Part shown: positions 1-11,263 of the stretch, one piece after another
How positions within the stretch are numbered: position 1 is the first letter of the stretch
Layout of the letters: each line of letters opens with the position of its first letter
NCBI GenBank assembly: GCA_016875875.1
Contig: VGOP01000002.1
Location: 1 to 64,000, forward strand
Reading direction: 5' to 3'
Source of the DNA: Chloroflexota bacterium
GTDB lineage: Bacteria > Chloroflexota > Dehalococcoidia > GIF9 > UBA5629
DNA length: 64,000 nt
The notes under the pieces: model-generated
Database searches by the model: none
What the model saw: the letters and a program-made list of their open reading frames with translations, nothing else
Told to the model about the DNA's origin: nothing
Position numbers and translations under genes: made by a program

Positions 1-268
1 TGAGGTGTAGGTATTGGTGTCGGTTCAGGTGTAGGTGTCGGTTCAGGTGTAGGTGTCGGCTCAGGTGTAGGTATTGGTGTCGGTTCAGGTGTAGGTGTCG
101 GTTCAGGTGTAGGTGTCGGCTCAGGTGTAGGTATTGGTGTCGGTTCAGGTGTAGGTGTCGGCTCGGGTGTAGGTATTGGTGTCGGTTCAGGTGTAGGTGT
201 CGGCTCGGGTGTAGGTGTAGGTACCGGTTCAGGTGTAGGTATTGGTGTCGGTTCAGGTGTAGGCGTTG
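1..268. repeat. Coding minisatellite, 18/24-bp units in 60-bp blocks
   Basis: Units of 18 bp (encoding PTPEPT) and 24 bp (encoding PTPEPTPI) alternate. Positions 3-60 and 63-120 are identical, giving a 60-bp higher-order period. All units keep the minus-strand frame open. Replication slippage would change repeat number without frameshift. Confidence 0.9.
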
Positions 269-848
269 TGATCTCCATCTTTTCTATTGCCAAGTTAGCC
301 TGCTCCAACTGGTTAGCTAGCCTTTCGGCAGTAATGGCGACCTGCTCGGCCTTCCCCTCGTTAGCCATAGCTTGGATTTCCACAGCCCTCGTCTGGGCCA
401 GCTTGGTGTGAACTTGAGCTTTGTTCTCATCGGAAATAGCAAAAGCAACTCCCACCTGTTCTGTGGCCAGCTTCACCGGATAAAGTGGTTCGTCAGGTAA
501 GGCAGTTGATGAGGCAGCCATGGTGCTGCCACCGCTTAGCAGAAGGACAAGTATGGTGGTTATAGCCACAGCCCAGCTTTGGCGCCAGCTGAAGAGGCCA
601 GGCTTTTCTGGCGGCTTTTGTTGTTTGGCATAATGTTGTGCGCCCTCGAGCCTCACTAGCGCCCAGTGTTTGAATTCGGGGCGAGGATGGATGTAGGAAG
701 CTCGCCTGCCAATGTCAAGGGCGGTTCTGAGCAATGGCTCGAGCTCAGCGGCATATTCCGGATGGCGCATGAGGCAACTTTCAAGGCTTTCGCCCGAGCG
801 TATCCGCTCATAACATTCGCTGAAAATATCGTCTAATTTTCTAGTCAT
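1..848 (-). CDS. DUF5667-type protein with Pro/Thr/Glu repeat, partial
   Basis: The frame opens at an ATG at 848 that overlaps the end of the upstream sigma-factor gene and runs off the left edge. Residues 1-85 are a soluble N-terminal part resembling regulators linked to ECF sigma factors. One membrane segment follows ([15 protein letters not shown]), then the motif [15 protein letters not shown], typical of DUF5667, and a charged helical region. From about position 265 to the edge, the frame encodes repeating PTPEPT and PTPEPTPI units. By analogy with sigma/DUF5667 pairs it may be a membrane-anchored partner or anti-sigma-like protein, but that role is inferred. The C-terminus is not in the window. 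Confidence 0.75.
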   Translation of the reverse strand, partial: MTRKLDDIFSECYERIRSGESLESCLMRHPEYAAELEPLLRTALDIGRRASYIHPRPEFKHWALVRLEGAQHYAKQQKPPEKPGLFSWRQSWAVAITTILVLLLSGGSTMAASSTALPDEPLYPVKLATEQVGVAFAISDENKAQVHTKLAQTRAVEIQAMANEGKAEQVAITAERLANQLEQANLAIEKMEITTPTPEPTPIPTPEPVPTPTPEPTPTPEPTPIPTPEPTPTPEPTPIPTPEPTPTPEPTPTPEPTPIPTPEPTPTPEPTPTPEPTPIPTP

Positions 849-1383
849 CCCATTTCCCGTAAAGGGCCTTTCTTAGTGAGGCCGTAGCATTGAACTGTAA
901 TGCCTTTACTGTCCCCTCGCTTTTACCCAGCGTTTTAGCCACCTCAGCAATTGACAATTGCCCAATGAAGCGGAGCATGGCTACCTCTCGCTGGGCCTCT
1001 GGCAACTGTTCCAATGCTTGCTTCAGTTGGTAAACTTCAAAATTCCGCTCTGTCATCTGCACCGGGTCCTCCATGCTATGTGCGTAGGCTTCCTCGAGAC
1101 TGGCCCTTTTTTCCTTAGACTGTTTTCTCATACGGTCGATTACCCTGTTGTGGGCGATCTTGAATAACCAAGCGGCAAATGGTAGGGCACGCCACTGGTA
1201 AGAGCCAATCGATTCAAGCGCTTTAATAAATACATCCTGAGTTAAGTCCTCCGCCTCAACTTGATTTCTAACCTTGACATAGATATAACGATAAATTTTA
1301 TCAAAGTTCTGGTTGTATAGCTGCGTAAAGGCTGCTTGATCACCATTTACTGCCTGCTGTACTAAATATTCTTCACTTAGCAC
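841..1383 (-). CDS. ECF-family RNA polymerase sigma factor
   Basis: Region 2 is seen at residues 15-85 ([49 protein letters not shown]). Region 4 follows at about 110-170 ([20 protein letters not shown], then a helix-turn-helix [17 protein letters not shown]). An ATG at 1425 is in frame, but a TATAAT box at 1414-1409 lies downstream of it. A GTG at 1383 has AAGAGG eight bases upstream, so I choose GTG 1383 (180 residues). The stop overlaps the start of the DUF5667 gene, so the two are translationally coupled. It should direct polymerase to a stress or surface regulon; the target is unknown. Confidence 0.9.
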   Translation of the reverse strand: MLSEEYLVQQAVNGDQAAFTQLYNQNFDKIYRYIYVKVRNQVEAEDLTQDVFIKALESIGSYQWRALPFAAWLFKIAHNRVIDRMRKQSKEKRASLEEAYAHSMEDPVQMTERNFEVYQLKQALEQLPEAQREVAMLRFIGQLSIAEVAKTLGKSEGTVKALQFNATASLRKALYGKWDD

Positions 1384-1408
1384 CAGGATAACCTCTTGCC
1401 TGGTGTCT

Positions 1409-1437
1409 ATTATAGTAGAACGCAAATAAAAGGAAAA
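1409..1437 (-). promoter_or_regulatory. Promoter of the sigma factor/DUF5667 operon
   Basis: A perfect -10 TATAAT lies at 1414-1409, with a weak -35 TTTTCC at 1437-1432 and a 17-bp spacer. It places the transcript start near 1402, upstream of the GTG start at 1383. Confidence 0.5.
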
Positions 1438-1496
1438 CGTTTATATGTAGTTTTGGCTTAGGTAGAGTAATTTTACCGAAAATGAAGCCGGTTATA

Positions 1497-1538
1497 TTGA
1501 CAACATATGTTGACATAGGCAGATATTTCTTGAATAAT
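1497..1538 (+). promoter_or_regulatory. Promoter with palindromic operator for the HdrD/GlcD operon
   Basis: A -35 TTGACA (1510-1515) is followed by a 17-bp spacer and -10 AATAAT (1533-1538, five of six consensus). A perfect 12-bp palindrome CAACATATGTTG (1501-1512) overlaps the -35, and a second TTGACA begins at 1497. A dimeric regulator bound there would cover the -35 box. The regulator is unknown. Confidence 0.6.
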
Positions 1539-1566
1539 GCGATATATTGAAGGGAGGGACGCTAAA

Positions 1567-2616
1567 ATGCCTGAATTGAAGTTCGACAAAGCAAAATGCA
1601 CCGATTGTAAGGCAGTCAGCTGCCTTGTTAAGTGTCAATATATGAAATTTGATAAAGACAGGGCGAAGAAAGAATGGCAGAAGGTAATAAATGGTGAGGA
1701 TTCCTTTGTACTGGAGGCGTGCACTACATGTTATGCCTGCGAGGAGTATTGTCCCTTTGGAAACCATCCCTTCTACTTAATCGTCGAGCGCCAGGAGGAA
1801 AAGGGGATATTGCCGGCACCCAGGCCTATCATCACCATGTGGATTAACCAATGCCAGCCAGTGGGTAGATTTATGGTAGGTAAAGTGGAGGAGAGGGCAC
1901 TGTCGTATTGCTTCATGCCGCAATTCAATACCCTGGTGAAGGGAAAACTTTTCGACGGCATTGCCTGGTCTGTGATTTTTGGCCAGGAATTTTTCTGTAA
2001 CGCTGTTTACTTGCATTATGCCAAGGCATCCGTGATAAAGGATAGGCTCCCTAAGATAATTGAAAATATTAAAAATCAGGGAATCAAGGAACTGGTGTGT
2101 CTTCATGACGAATGTTATGGCACCTATACTTCTCTAGCTCGTGCCTACGGAATCGAAGTGCCGTTCAAACCAATTCATTATTTCGAATACCTGTATGACA
2201 AACTGAAAGAGCACAAAAAGCTGATAAAGCCGCTGAATATTAAAGCCGCCTACCAGCGGAATTGCTCGACTCGGCTTGTTCCGGAGATAGACCATTTCGT
2301 AGACGATATATTTGGGCTAATCGGGGTTGAAAGGCTAAAGCGGGAGTATGATAAGGAGAATGGGCTGTGTTGTGCTGAGGTATTCCGGATGGCAAAGGGA
2401 CCAGCGCTGGCAGATGATGTGCAGAAGCGGAATATAGATGATATGGTGAAAGTCGGAGCTGAGTATTGTGTGTTCAACTGCCCAGCTTGTTGGGATTCTT
2501 TAGCCGAGAAGGTTGTTAAAGCTGGCATCAAGCCGATCCATATGATTGACTTATGCAAGCTGGCGATGGGGGAAGAGCAATCACTGAAACTACCTGAATT
2601 AGCAGTGGAGGTGTAA
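1567..2616 (+). CDS. HdrD/GlcF-like iron-sulfur protein
   Basis: The N-terminus carries two cysteine clusters: CTDCKAVSCLVKC (residues ~11-23) and CTTCYACEEYCPFG (~52-65), suited to two [4Fe-4S] clusters. The remainder resembles CCG-domain electron carriers, with HDECYGTYTSLA near 180, GLCCAEVFRMAKG near 265 and FNCPACWDSL near 305. The canonical CCG is CCA here. ATG 1567 is chosen because GGGAGG lies nine bases upstream; an earlier in-frame ATG at 1537 lacks this. It is the first gene of an operon with an FAD oxidase and a second CCG protein, so it probably passes electrons from a hydroxy-acid oxidation to a membrane or soluble acceptor. The substrate is not readable. Confidence 0.8.
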   Translation: MPELKFDKAKCTDCKAVSCLVKCQYMKFDKDRAKKEWQKVINGEDSFVLEACTTCYACEEYCPFGNHPFYLIVERQEEKGILPAPRPIITMWINQCQPVGRFMVGKVEERALSYCFMPQFNTLVKGKLFDGIAWSVIFGQEFFCNAVYLHYAKASVIKDRLPKIIENIKNQGIKELVCLHDECYGTYTSLARAYGIEVPFKPIHYFEYLYDKLKEHKKLIKPLNIKAAYQRNCSTRLVPEIDHFVDDIFGLIGVERLKREYDKENGLCCAEVFRMAKGPALADDVQKRNIDDMVKVGAEYCVFNCPACWDSLAEKVVKAGIKPIHMIDLCKLAMGEEQSLKLPELAVEV

Positions 2617-2620
2617 AGCC

Positions 2621-4012
2621 ATGGTAACTACGAGTGCTATATATGAATCTTTAGTCAAAACAGTCGGCAAAAACTACGTTTCCAACCAGAAAGAAGAGCA
2701 GTATTTCTATGCTCGGGATGGTGGCTTGATGCCAGCACATGAGCCGGATTACGTGGTGCTGCCCAGGACAACCGAAGAAGTACAGGAGATAGTTAAGCTG
2801 GCGAATAGAGAGAAAGTGCCGATAGTTCCCAAAGGAGCAGGTCTGGCATTAACTGGCCTGGTTATACCTCAGAAGGGTGGAATCTTATTGGACATGAAGA
2901 GAATGGACAGGATTCTGGAAGTGAATGAGAAGGCTAGGTATGTAGTCGTTGAGGGTGGAACTACACACGGTGCACTAAAGAGTTATTTACAGAAGCATCA
3001 TCCCGACTTGAGACATAGCATACCAGATTCGCCGCCAGTAGCCACGGTGGTGGCCAATGTGGTGATACATGGGCAGGGGCGTCTGTCACAGCAACACGGC
3101 TTTAATTCGGACATGGTCTCCGGCTTGGAAGTGGTATTACCAACAGGGGAGATTTGTCGTATTGGCTCGTGCTCTGTGTCGTCGTACTGGTTCTCGAAAG
3201 GGCCTCCGTTGCCTGACCTCAGTGGACTCTTCCTGGGATGGTTCGGTACCACTGGCATTATCACTAAACTTGGTCTGAAGCTTTATCCCTGCAAGAAGAT
3301 AAGAGATGTAATGCTGTTCCTGACAGACAGAGTTGAGTTGGTTCCAGATATCATGCTCAAGCTCAGCCATACTGAAATGGTTGAAGATGTCACTATTTCA
3401 GCTCAGCCGTTACCCTTAAGGTACAAAGGGACTTTCTGGATAATGGCTTACATTACCGGAGATTCAGGAGAAGAGCTTGAGTTTAAGCGGAAGATGGTCT
3501 GGGACGCGCTTTGGGGTTATTTTGAGAGCCGAGATCTAGGTCCGTTGAGCGTTTCACCAGATATGAAAGCACCGCTGATGTCTATGCCATCGAAGGATAT
3601 AACGAGATTCGCTGATGTGGCCAAAGGCGGTGGATTTCAATATGCTGGCCCTATAACCCCCATTGAGAAGTTTCCTGCTTTCATTAAGAAGTTGGATGAG
3701 GTGGCCAAAAAATATAACGTCTTTTATGCTTCTACGACACGACTTATCGGTGCCGGGCACTGCATGATGTTCTCCTTTTCCTTCTCTTTCAACAGAGCCA
3801 ACCCAGATGAGATGGCCAGAGCTAAAGAGGCTTTGGATGAATGCAGCAAATTCGCTCTTGAGGAAGGGGGCGTTCTTTGGAAGGCAGACCTGGACGAACA
3901 GAAGATGCTGATGGCGAAGATGGACCCGAATACGCTTAGCCTGATGAAAAAGCTAAAACAGCTCTTAGACCCCAACGGAATCATGAATCCCGGTAACTGG
4001 GAGGTAAAATGA
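2621..4012 (+). CDS. FAD-binding oxidase, GlcD/D-lactate dehydrogenase family
   Basis: The 463-residue protein has a type-4 FAD-binding domain at about 38-220 (VPIVPKGAGLALTGLV, ARYVVVEGGTTHGALKSYL, GTTGIITKLGLKLYP) and a C-terminal FAD-oxidase domain ending LLDPNGIMNPGNW, a family signature. Members oxidise 2-hydroxy acids such as glycolate or D-lactate. The gene starts five bases after the upstream stop behind GGAGGTG, and its end overlaps the next gene, so the three are co-translated. The arrangement Fe-S/FAD/Fe-S matches GlcDF or Dld-HdrD units in anaerobes. The exact acid is not decided by the sequence. Confidence 0.87.
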   Translation: MVTTSAIYESLVKTVGKNYVSNQKEEQYFYARDGGLMPAHEPDYVVLPRTTEEVQEIVKLANREKVPIVPKGAGLALTGLVIPQKGGILLDMKRMDRILEVNEKARYVVVEGGTTHGALKSYLQKHHPDLRHSIPDSPPVATVVANVVIHGQGRLSQQHGFNSDMVSGLEVVLPTGEICRIGSCSVSSYWFSKGPPLPDLSGLFLGWFGTTGIITKLGLKLYPCKKIRDVMLFLTDRVELVPDIMLKLSHTEMVEDVTISAQPLPLRYKGTFWIMAYITGDSGEELEFKRKMVWDALWGYFESRDLGPLSVSPDMKAPLMSMPSKDITRFADVAKGGGFQYAGPITPIEKFPAFIKKLDEVAKKYNVFYASTTRLIGAGHCMMFSFSFSFNRANPDEMARAKEALDECSKFALEEGGVLWKADLDEQKMLMAKMDPNTLSLMKKLKQLLDPNGIMNPGNWEVK

Positions 4013-5178
4013 TGCAGCAGAAATACGTCAGCCAAATCCATAGATGTTTTAGATGCGGCTATTGCAAATTCCCTACTGATTACTCGTCATTCAATTGTCC
4101 TCCCTACAGAAGGTTCAGATTTGAGACTTATTCTACGGGCGGCCGGTTGTGGCTAATTTACGCTTGGCTGAAGGGTGAAGTTGAGTGGTCGGAACACCTT
4201 GCGGAAATCCTGTATACATGCACAACCTGTAAGAACTGCACTGAACAATGCCCAATGAAGTTTGCTCCTGATATTGTTGACTGGATAGTAGGAGCCAGGA
4301 GTGACATGGTTGAAAAGGGCAGGATACCGCCGCGGGTAGCACGCTTTTTTGAAGCTGTTTACGGTTATGGAAATCCTCTGAAGCTGCTCAGAAGTGACCG
4401 GGCTGCTTGGGCTAACGGCACGAAGATGTATGCGCCTGGCGACGAATACCTTTTATACGTGGGATGTCTGGGCTCATACGACGAAAACGGGCAGAAAATG
4501 GCCAAGAGCCTGGTTGATGTGTTTAACGCAGCCGGAGTCTCCTTTGGGATCTTGGGCAGTGGTGAAGAGTGCTGCGGCAATGAAATCTATATGCTGGGCG
4601 AAATGGGCTTGTTTCAGACTTTGGTTGAGAAAAATAGCCAGAAATTCAAGGAGCTTGGTGTAAAGAAAATAGTCACACTTTGCCCACACGGTTACAATGC
4701 TATGAAAAACCGTTACCCGGCATTAGGTGCCAGCTTCGAGGTTTATCACTATACCCAGCTCCTAAATGATTTGATCAAGAAAAACAGGGTAAAACCTTCC
4801 CCAAATAAGGCAAAAGTCACTTATCAAGACCCATGTTTCCTTGGTCGTTATAACCAGATATACGAAGAGCCGAGGCAGGTACTGCGGAGTATACCGGGTG
4901 TTGAGCTGGTGGAGATGGAAAAGAATAGAGCTGATGCTTTCTGCTGCGGTGGCGGAGGTGGTAACTTCATTATGGACCTCCTGGCAGGAGGCGAGGAAAG
5001 TCCGGCACGGGTTAGAGTCAGGGAAGCCTACGAGACCGGTGCCAATATTTTAGCAGTTGCCTGCCCAAGCTGCCTGACGATGTTCAGCGATGCCGTCAAA
5101 GCTGAAGACCTGGACGGCAAGCTGGCTGTTAAGGATATCTCACAGATCGTAAAGAAATCTCTGCCTGCAAAGAAGTGA
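4009..5178 (+). CDS. CCG-domain heterodisulfide reductase-related / GlcF-like protein
   Basis: The N-terminal cysteines CFRCGYC (near 14-20) and CTTCKNCTEQCP (near 72-83) fit [4Fe-4S] binding. Two CCG domains follow: GSGEECCGNEIYMLGE around 190 and DAFCCGGGGGNFI around 312, each preceded by its isolated cysteine (YVGCLGSY, YQDPCFLGRY). The ATG overlaps the FAD oxidase stop. It is the canonical electron-accepting partner of GlcD-type oxidases. Unlike the first Fe-S gene of the operon, both CCG motifs are intact. Confidence 0.87.
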   Translation: MMQQKYVSQIHRCFRCGYCKFPTDYSSFNCPPYRRFRFETYSTGGRLWLIYAWLKGEVEWSEHLAEILYTCTTCKNCTEQCPMKFAPDIVDWIVGARSDMVEKGRIPPRVARFFEAVYGYGNPLKLLRSDRAAWANGTKMYAPGDEYLLYVGCLGSYDENGQKMAKSLVDVFNAAGVSFGILGSGEECCGNEIYMLGEMGLFQTLVEKNSQKFKELGVKKIVTLCPHGYNAMKNRYPALGASFEVYHYTQLLNDLIKKNRVKPSPNKAKVTYQDPCFLGRYNQIYEEPRQVLRSIPGVELVEMEKNRADAFCCGGGGGNFIMDLLAGGEESPARVRVREAYETGANILAVACPSCLTMFSDAVKAEDLDGKLAVKDISQIVKKSLPAKK

Positions 5179-5218
5179 TAGCTGCTGTTTCAATGTAGTT
5201 AGGAAGGAGGAAAAGGCA

Positions 5219-5986
5219 ATGCCGAACTGGGCTGAATTAGGTACGGAATTAGAGAACACGCTGCGTCTGAAGACAAAGATTATCGCTTACAGAAGACTGG
5301 AGCAAGCTGAGGAGCTTGATAACATAAAGAATGTCGTCAGGCTCGACCGTTTCTTCACCTTCTGTCAAGTTCCCTTTATAGTGCGGGTTAATGAGTTGAC
5401 GGTGGGCATGACCAAGGCAGATAGGATAAGTGATCGCTGCACACGACTTTTTGGCTTAAGACACGCCACTGAGAAGAGCATGCAGGCTGAAGCAGCCATG
5501 CTTTCTACCACCTGGTTTCGCTCTCCAGAAGAAGCCTTACAACAGCAGGGTGATTATTATCGCATTCCTGTTGGTGGTGCCATAGTCCTAGCTCCCCTGA
5601 CAAAGCAGAAGTTTGAGCCCGAAGTTATCCTGGTCTACGGCAATCCAGCCCAAATAATGATGATTTTATGTGGTCTTCAGAAGATAAAATATGAGCGCTT
5701 CTCGTTCTCGTTCATTGGAGAGGGTGCTTGTTCCGACTCGCTGGCTCAGTGCTATGTTACCGGTAAGCCAGCAGTGAGTATTCCGTGCTACGGCGAGAGA
5801 TCCATGGGTGGTGTATCAGACGATGAGATGATAATTGCTCTGCCTCCTGGCGAGTTGGAGAGAGCCATTGCGGGATTAAAGGAACTTCGCAAGATAGGGT
5901 TTAGATACCCCATTAGCTTCATAGGGCCTTTGCTTGACCCTACTCCCCTGCTGAGCGGCATCTATCCTGCGGCTTCCCAGCGCTGA
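5219..5986 (+). CDS. DUF169 family protein
   Basis: The 255-residue protein matches the DUF169 (COG2043) pattern: VRLDRFFTFCQVPF with a conserved cysteine, SDRCTRLFGL, PVGGAIVLAPLTK, a GNPAQIMM turn and a CYVTGKPAVSIPCYGERS segment. The family is common in anaerobes, and its function is unknown. It lies 40 bases after the Fe-S/FAD operon behind AGGAAGGAGG and is probably co-transcribed. The conserved cysteines could bind a metal or cluster, which is only a guess. Confidence 0.75.
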   Translation: MPNWAELGTELENTLRLKTKIIAYRRLEQAEELDNIKNVVRLDRFFTFCQVPFIVRVNELTVGMTKADRISDRCTRLFGLRHATEKSMQAEAAMLSTTWFRSPEEALQQQGDYYRIPVGGAIVLAPLTKQKFEPEVILVYGNPAQIMMILCGLQKIKYERFSFSFIGEGACSDSLAQCYVTGKPAVSIPCYGERSMGGVSDDEMIIALPPGELERAIAGLKELRKIGFRYPISFIGPLLDPTPLLSGIYPAASQR

Positions 5987-6038
5987 CAAAACAAGGTTTA
6001 CACGCTTATAGATGCCTTCCCATTCAGTAATGGTTATT

Positions 6039-7055
<1,017 letters not shown>

Positions 7056-7121
7056 TTAATCCTCCTCCTTTTGTGTTTTTGGTTGTCACCCTGAGTGAGA
7101 GTAAAGGGCTCAGAATGAATG

Positions 7122-7532
7122 TTAGGATTTATTATTATAACTTACCCTCACCTTAGTTCCAACGCCGCCCCTTATATTCCACTCTGCCAGTATCTCCATT
7201 CTTCTGGGTTTCACAGCATTGACCAGGTCTTCAAGTATGCGGTTGGTTGCCTCCTCGTAGAATATTTCCACCATCCTATAGCTAGCCAGATAGAACTTGA
7301 GCGACTTTAATTCGAGGATTTGCTTATCGGGGGCATATTTTATGGTAAGTGCGGCGTAGTCGGGTTGTCCTGGGTTGAGCGGGCAGAGGCAGGTAAGCTC
7401 GCTGGTAACCATTTCCTCCTCATATTCCCTGTCGGGGTAAGGGTTAGGCATGGCTATCAGCAGCTCTTTTTGGGGATAGGACTTATATTTTAGTTTGAGG
7501 CTCCGCACCCTCTTTTTGATTTCGTCTATCAC
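7122..7532 (-). CDS. queF: NADPH-dependent 7-cyano-7-deazaguanine reductase
   Basis: The 136-residue protein is a short, unimodular QueF. It has the catalytic cysteine and nearby aspartate in ELTCLCPLNPGQPDYA and the QueF signature ELKSLKFYLASYR. The enzyme reduces preQ0 to preQ1, a late step in queuosine synthesis. The gene starts three bases after the upstream MBL hydrolase stop, so its SD lies within that gene. No preQ1 riboswitch is seen, since the gene sits inside an operon. Other queuosine genes are not in the window. Confidence 0.92.
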   Translation of the reverse strand: MIDEIKKRVRSLKLKYKSYPQKELLIAMPNPYPDREYEEEMVTSELTCLCPLNPGQPDYAALTIKYAPDKQILELKSLKFYLASYRMVEIFYEEATNRILEDLVNAVKPRRMEILAEWNIRGGVGTKVRVSYNNKS

Positions 7533-7534
7533 CC

Positions 7535-8533
7535 TTAACCCCCGGCCCAGTAGAGGTCGACATTTTCTTTCACAACTTTCTCTGCCTTGCCTTCTATCAT
7601 CAGGAGTTTAAGTTGAGCTATGGTTTCCATAACAGCCAGACGCTTATCGAAGGTAGACAGATTCTCGAACTTGACGGCCTCGCCGCTGGGCATCCATGGG
7701 ATCTCGGTAGCTATTTGATAGGCAGTCTTCATGTCATTTTCTATAATTCTCTTTATGGTTAATTGCCGTTTTTCGTGATGGCGAAATAGCTCACCGAGCC
7801 TTAGCGAAAACCCGCTGAAAACGGAGCCATGTCCCGGGAAAATGAAATTGACTTCTAGTTTAGCCAGGACTTCCAATGAATTGAAAAAGTCGCCCAGCGG
7901 GTTTTCACCAGATTGTGGATGGAGACCGACATTAGGGAATATATCGGGTAGGATATGGTCGCCGGAAAAGAAGAGTTTCCGCCTCGGCTCATAGAGGCAA
8001 ATATGGCCTGGTGAATGTCCCGGAGTCAGCACTACCTTGAAATCTGAAGAGGCGACGGTGATTTTGTCCCCATCTTTCAGCTTAATGTCAGGTTTAACCA
8101 CTCCTACGAATTGCCGCACCGCCATTGAAGCTTCAGTGAATTCGGACAGGTCTTCCTCAGGCACACCGTTAGATTCGAAGAGCTTTTTTACCTCCTTCAA
8201 CAGGTCATCTGTTTTCACATATCGCGAATCGATGAATTTTTCCTCGATTTCGCTGAACGCCACATTAGCCCCCGACATCTGTTTCAGCTTATCCGTCATG
8301 CCATAATGGTCGGGGTGAATGTGAGTTGCCACTATCAGAGTTATATCTTTAAATCCGAAGCCACTGAATCGTAGACCATCACGCAAGGCTGCGAAAGCCT
8401 CAGGTGTATCAAAGCCAGTATCAATCAGCAAATTGCCTTTTGTACCTTCTATCAAATAGGCATTGTTGTGGTCTAAGGCTGCTCCCGCTGGTAGCGGCAG
8501 TTTTATCTGGTGAACCCCCTGGACTATTTCCAT
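7535..8533 (-). CDS. MBL-fold metallo-hydrolase
   Basis: The metal site THIHPDHYGM (THxHxDH) is near residue 70, followed by TPGHSPGHICLYEP and the SGDHILPDIFPN segment with the bridging aspartate. A helical C-terminal extension (about 245-332) resembles the added domain of MBL hydrolases of the glyoxalase II/LACTB2 type. Two metals, probably zinc, are expected. Substrate candidates are thioesters, RNA ends or lactones, and the sequence does not decide. It lies between eno and queF in one operon. Confidence 0.85.
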   Translation of the reverse strand: MEIVQGVHQIKLPLPAGAALDHNNAYLIEGTKGNLLIDTGFDTPEAFAALRDGLRFSGFGFKDITLIVATHIHPDHYGMTDKLKQMSGANVAFSEIEEKFIDSRYVKTDDLLKEVKKLFESNGVPEEDLSEFTEASMAVRQFVGVVKPDIKLKDGDKITVASSDFKVVLTPGHSPGHICLYEPRRKLFFSGDHILPDIFPNVGLHPQSGENPLGDFFNSLEVLAKLEVNFIFPGHGSVFSGFSLRLGELFRHHEKRQLTIKRIIENDMKTAYQIATEIPWMPSGEAVKFENLSTFDKRLAVMETIAQLKLLMIEGKAEKVVKENVDLYWAGG

Positions 8534-8543
8534 TTTCGTCCTC

Positions 8544-10350
<1,807 letters not shown>

Positions 10351-10382
10351 CGATTTAAATTTGTAGGCTTAATCTTTCAGCC

Positions 10383-10411
10383 ATTATACCATCGGAGTCT
10401 AGTAGCGGCAA
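10383..10411 (-). promoter_or_regulatory. Promoter of the LOG/eno/queF/gap operon
   Basis: The -10 TATAAT (10388-10383) and -35 TTGCCG (10411-10406) are separated by 17 bp. Transcription would begin near 10376, about 26 bases before the first gene. Confidence 0.55.
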
Positions 10412-10556
10412 AAGAGGTTAACCCCCATAATTTGAAAAAAATCGAGTGAGCCTATCTGCTCTTTTGATAGCAAATATGTTAGCAAGCACGACTGGCAATG
10501 CGATGTTTTGCTATACTTATCTCTGCTAAAAAACTACATATGGCCGGAGGCAACCC

Positions 10557-11207
10557 ATGGAGTTAACGGTAATTGAGGCACTTACTATCGGAGATGCCTG
10601 GTTCCAGTGTCTTGAGAAGGCTCTGTTGCAGGGGAGGACGTATCTTATACAACAGGGTAGTTTTGAAGGCACTCATCGTAAAGAGATACCTCTTGTTGCG
10701 GTTATGATTCGCAATCCCGGTGTGAGACCACTAAGACCTGATGTACCGATGGGAGTCCCAGCACCTACTACAGACGAGGTTATTGAGGAGTATATGTCGT
10801 ATTTGATGACCGCCGTTAAGCAGGAGAATGAAGAGTACACTTATGGTGAAGACCTGGCTGCTCAAATCGATGAGGTAATCAGGCGCTATAAGCAAGGGTT
10901 TGATACCAACCAGCTATGTATGACGATTGGCAATCGGGATAGCATTTACCTGAAAGACCCGCCCTGTCTAAGGGTGTTAGATACCAGGGTTCAGGATGGC
11001 CGCCTAAATTTCATCATGTACTTCAGGAGTTGGGATTTGTGGGGTGGTTTCCCTACAAACCTCGGTGGCTTGCAGTTGTTGAAAGAGCACATGGCTAAGG
11101 AGATTGGTGTAGAAGACGGCTGCATGGTGGCCTTCAGCAAGGGGCTTCACCTGTACGAACACTGCTGGGACCTGGCAAAGATGGTGCTGCGCATGCCGCT
11201 GGAGTGA
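10557..11207 (+). CDS. Thymidylate synthase-like protein, methanogen type
   Basis: At 216 residues this is shorter than ThyA (~264), as in the archaeal TIGR03283 group. The C-terminal half keeps the ThyA core: DPPCLRVLD with the nucleophilic cysteine (PPC), FRSWDLWGGFPTNLGG matching RSxDLxxGxPxN, and GLHLYEHCW matching the HxY substrate loop. The asparagine of PTN that recognises uracil in dUMP enzymes is kept, whereas CMP hydroxymethylases have aspartate there. Methylation or hydroxymethylation of a pyrimidine nucleotide is likely; the one-carbon donor in this subfamily is uncertain. ATG has GGAGG seven bases upstream. It is transcribed alone. Confidence 0.78.
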   Translation: MELTVIEALTIGDAWFQCLEKALLQGRTYLIQQGSFEGTHRKEIPLVAVMIRNPGVRPLRPDVPMGVPAPTTDEVIEEYMSYLMTAVKQENEEYTYGEDLAAQIDEVIRRYKQGFDTNQLCMTIGNRDSIYLKDPPCLRVLDTRVQDGRLNFIMYFRSWDLWGGFPTNLGGLQLLKEHMAKEIGVEDGCMVAFSKGLHLYEHCWDLAKMVLRMPLE

Positions 11208-11263
11208 ACTATTTGGCTTTCTTTGTCTTGGTATGCTAATAGCTCCTGAAAAAGGAGTGAAGA

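Noticed and set aside
1-268. Possible CRISPR array or non-coding satellite
   Set aside because: Units are contiguous without spacers and keep a single minus-strand frame encoding Pro-Thr-Glu repeats in the DUF5667 gene.
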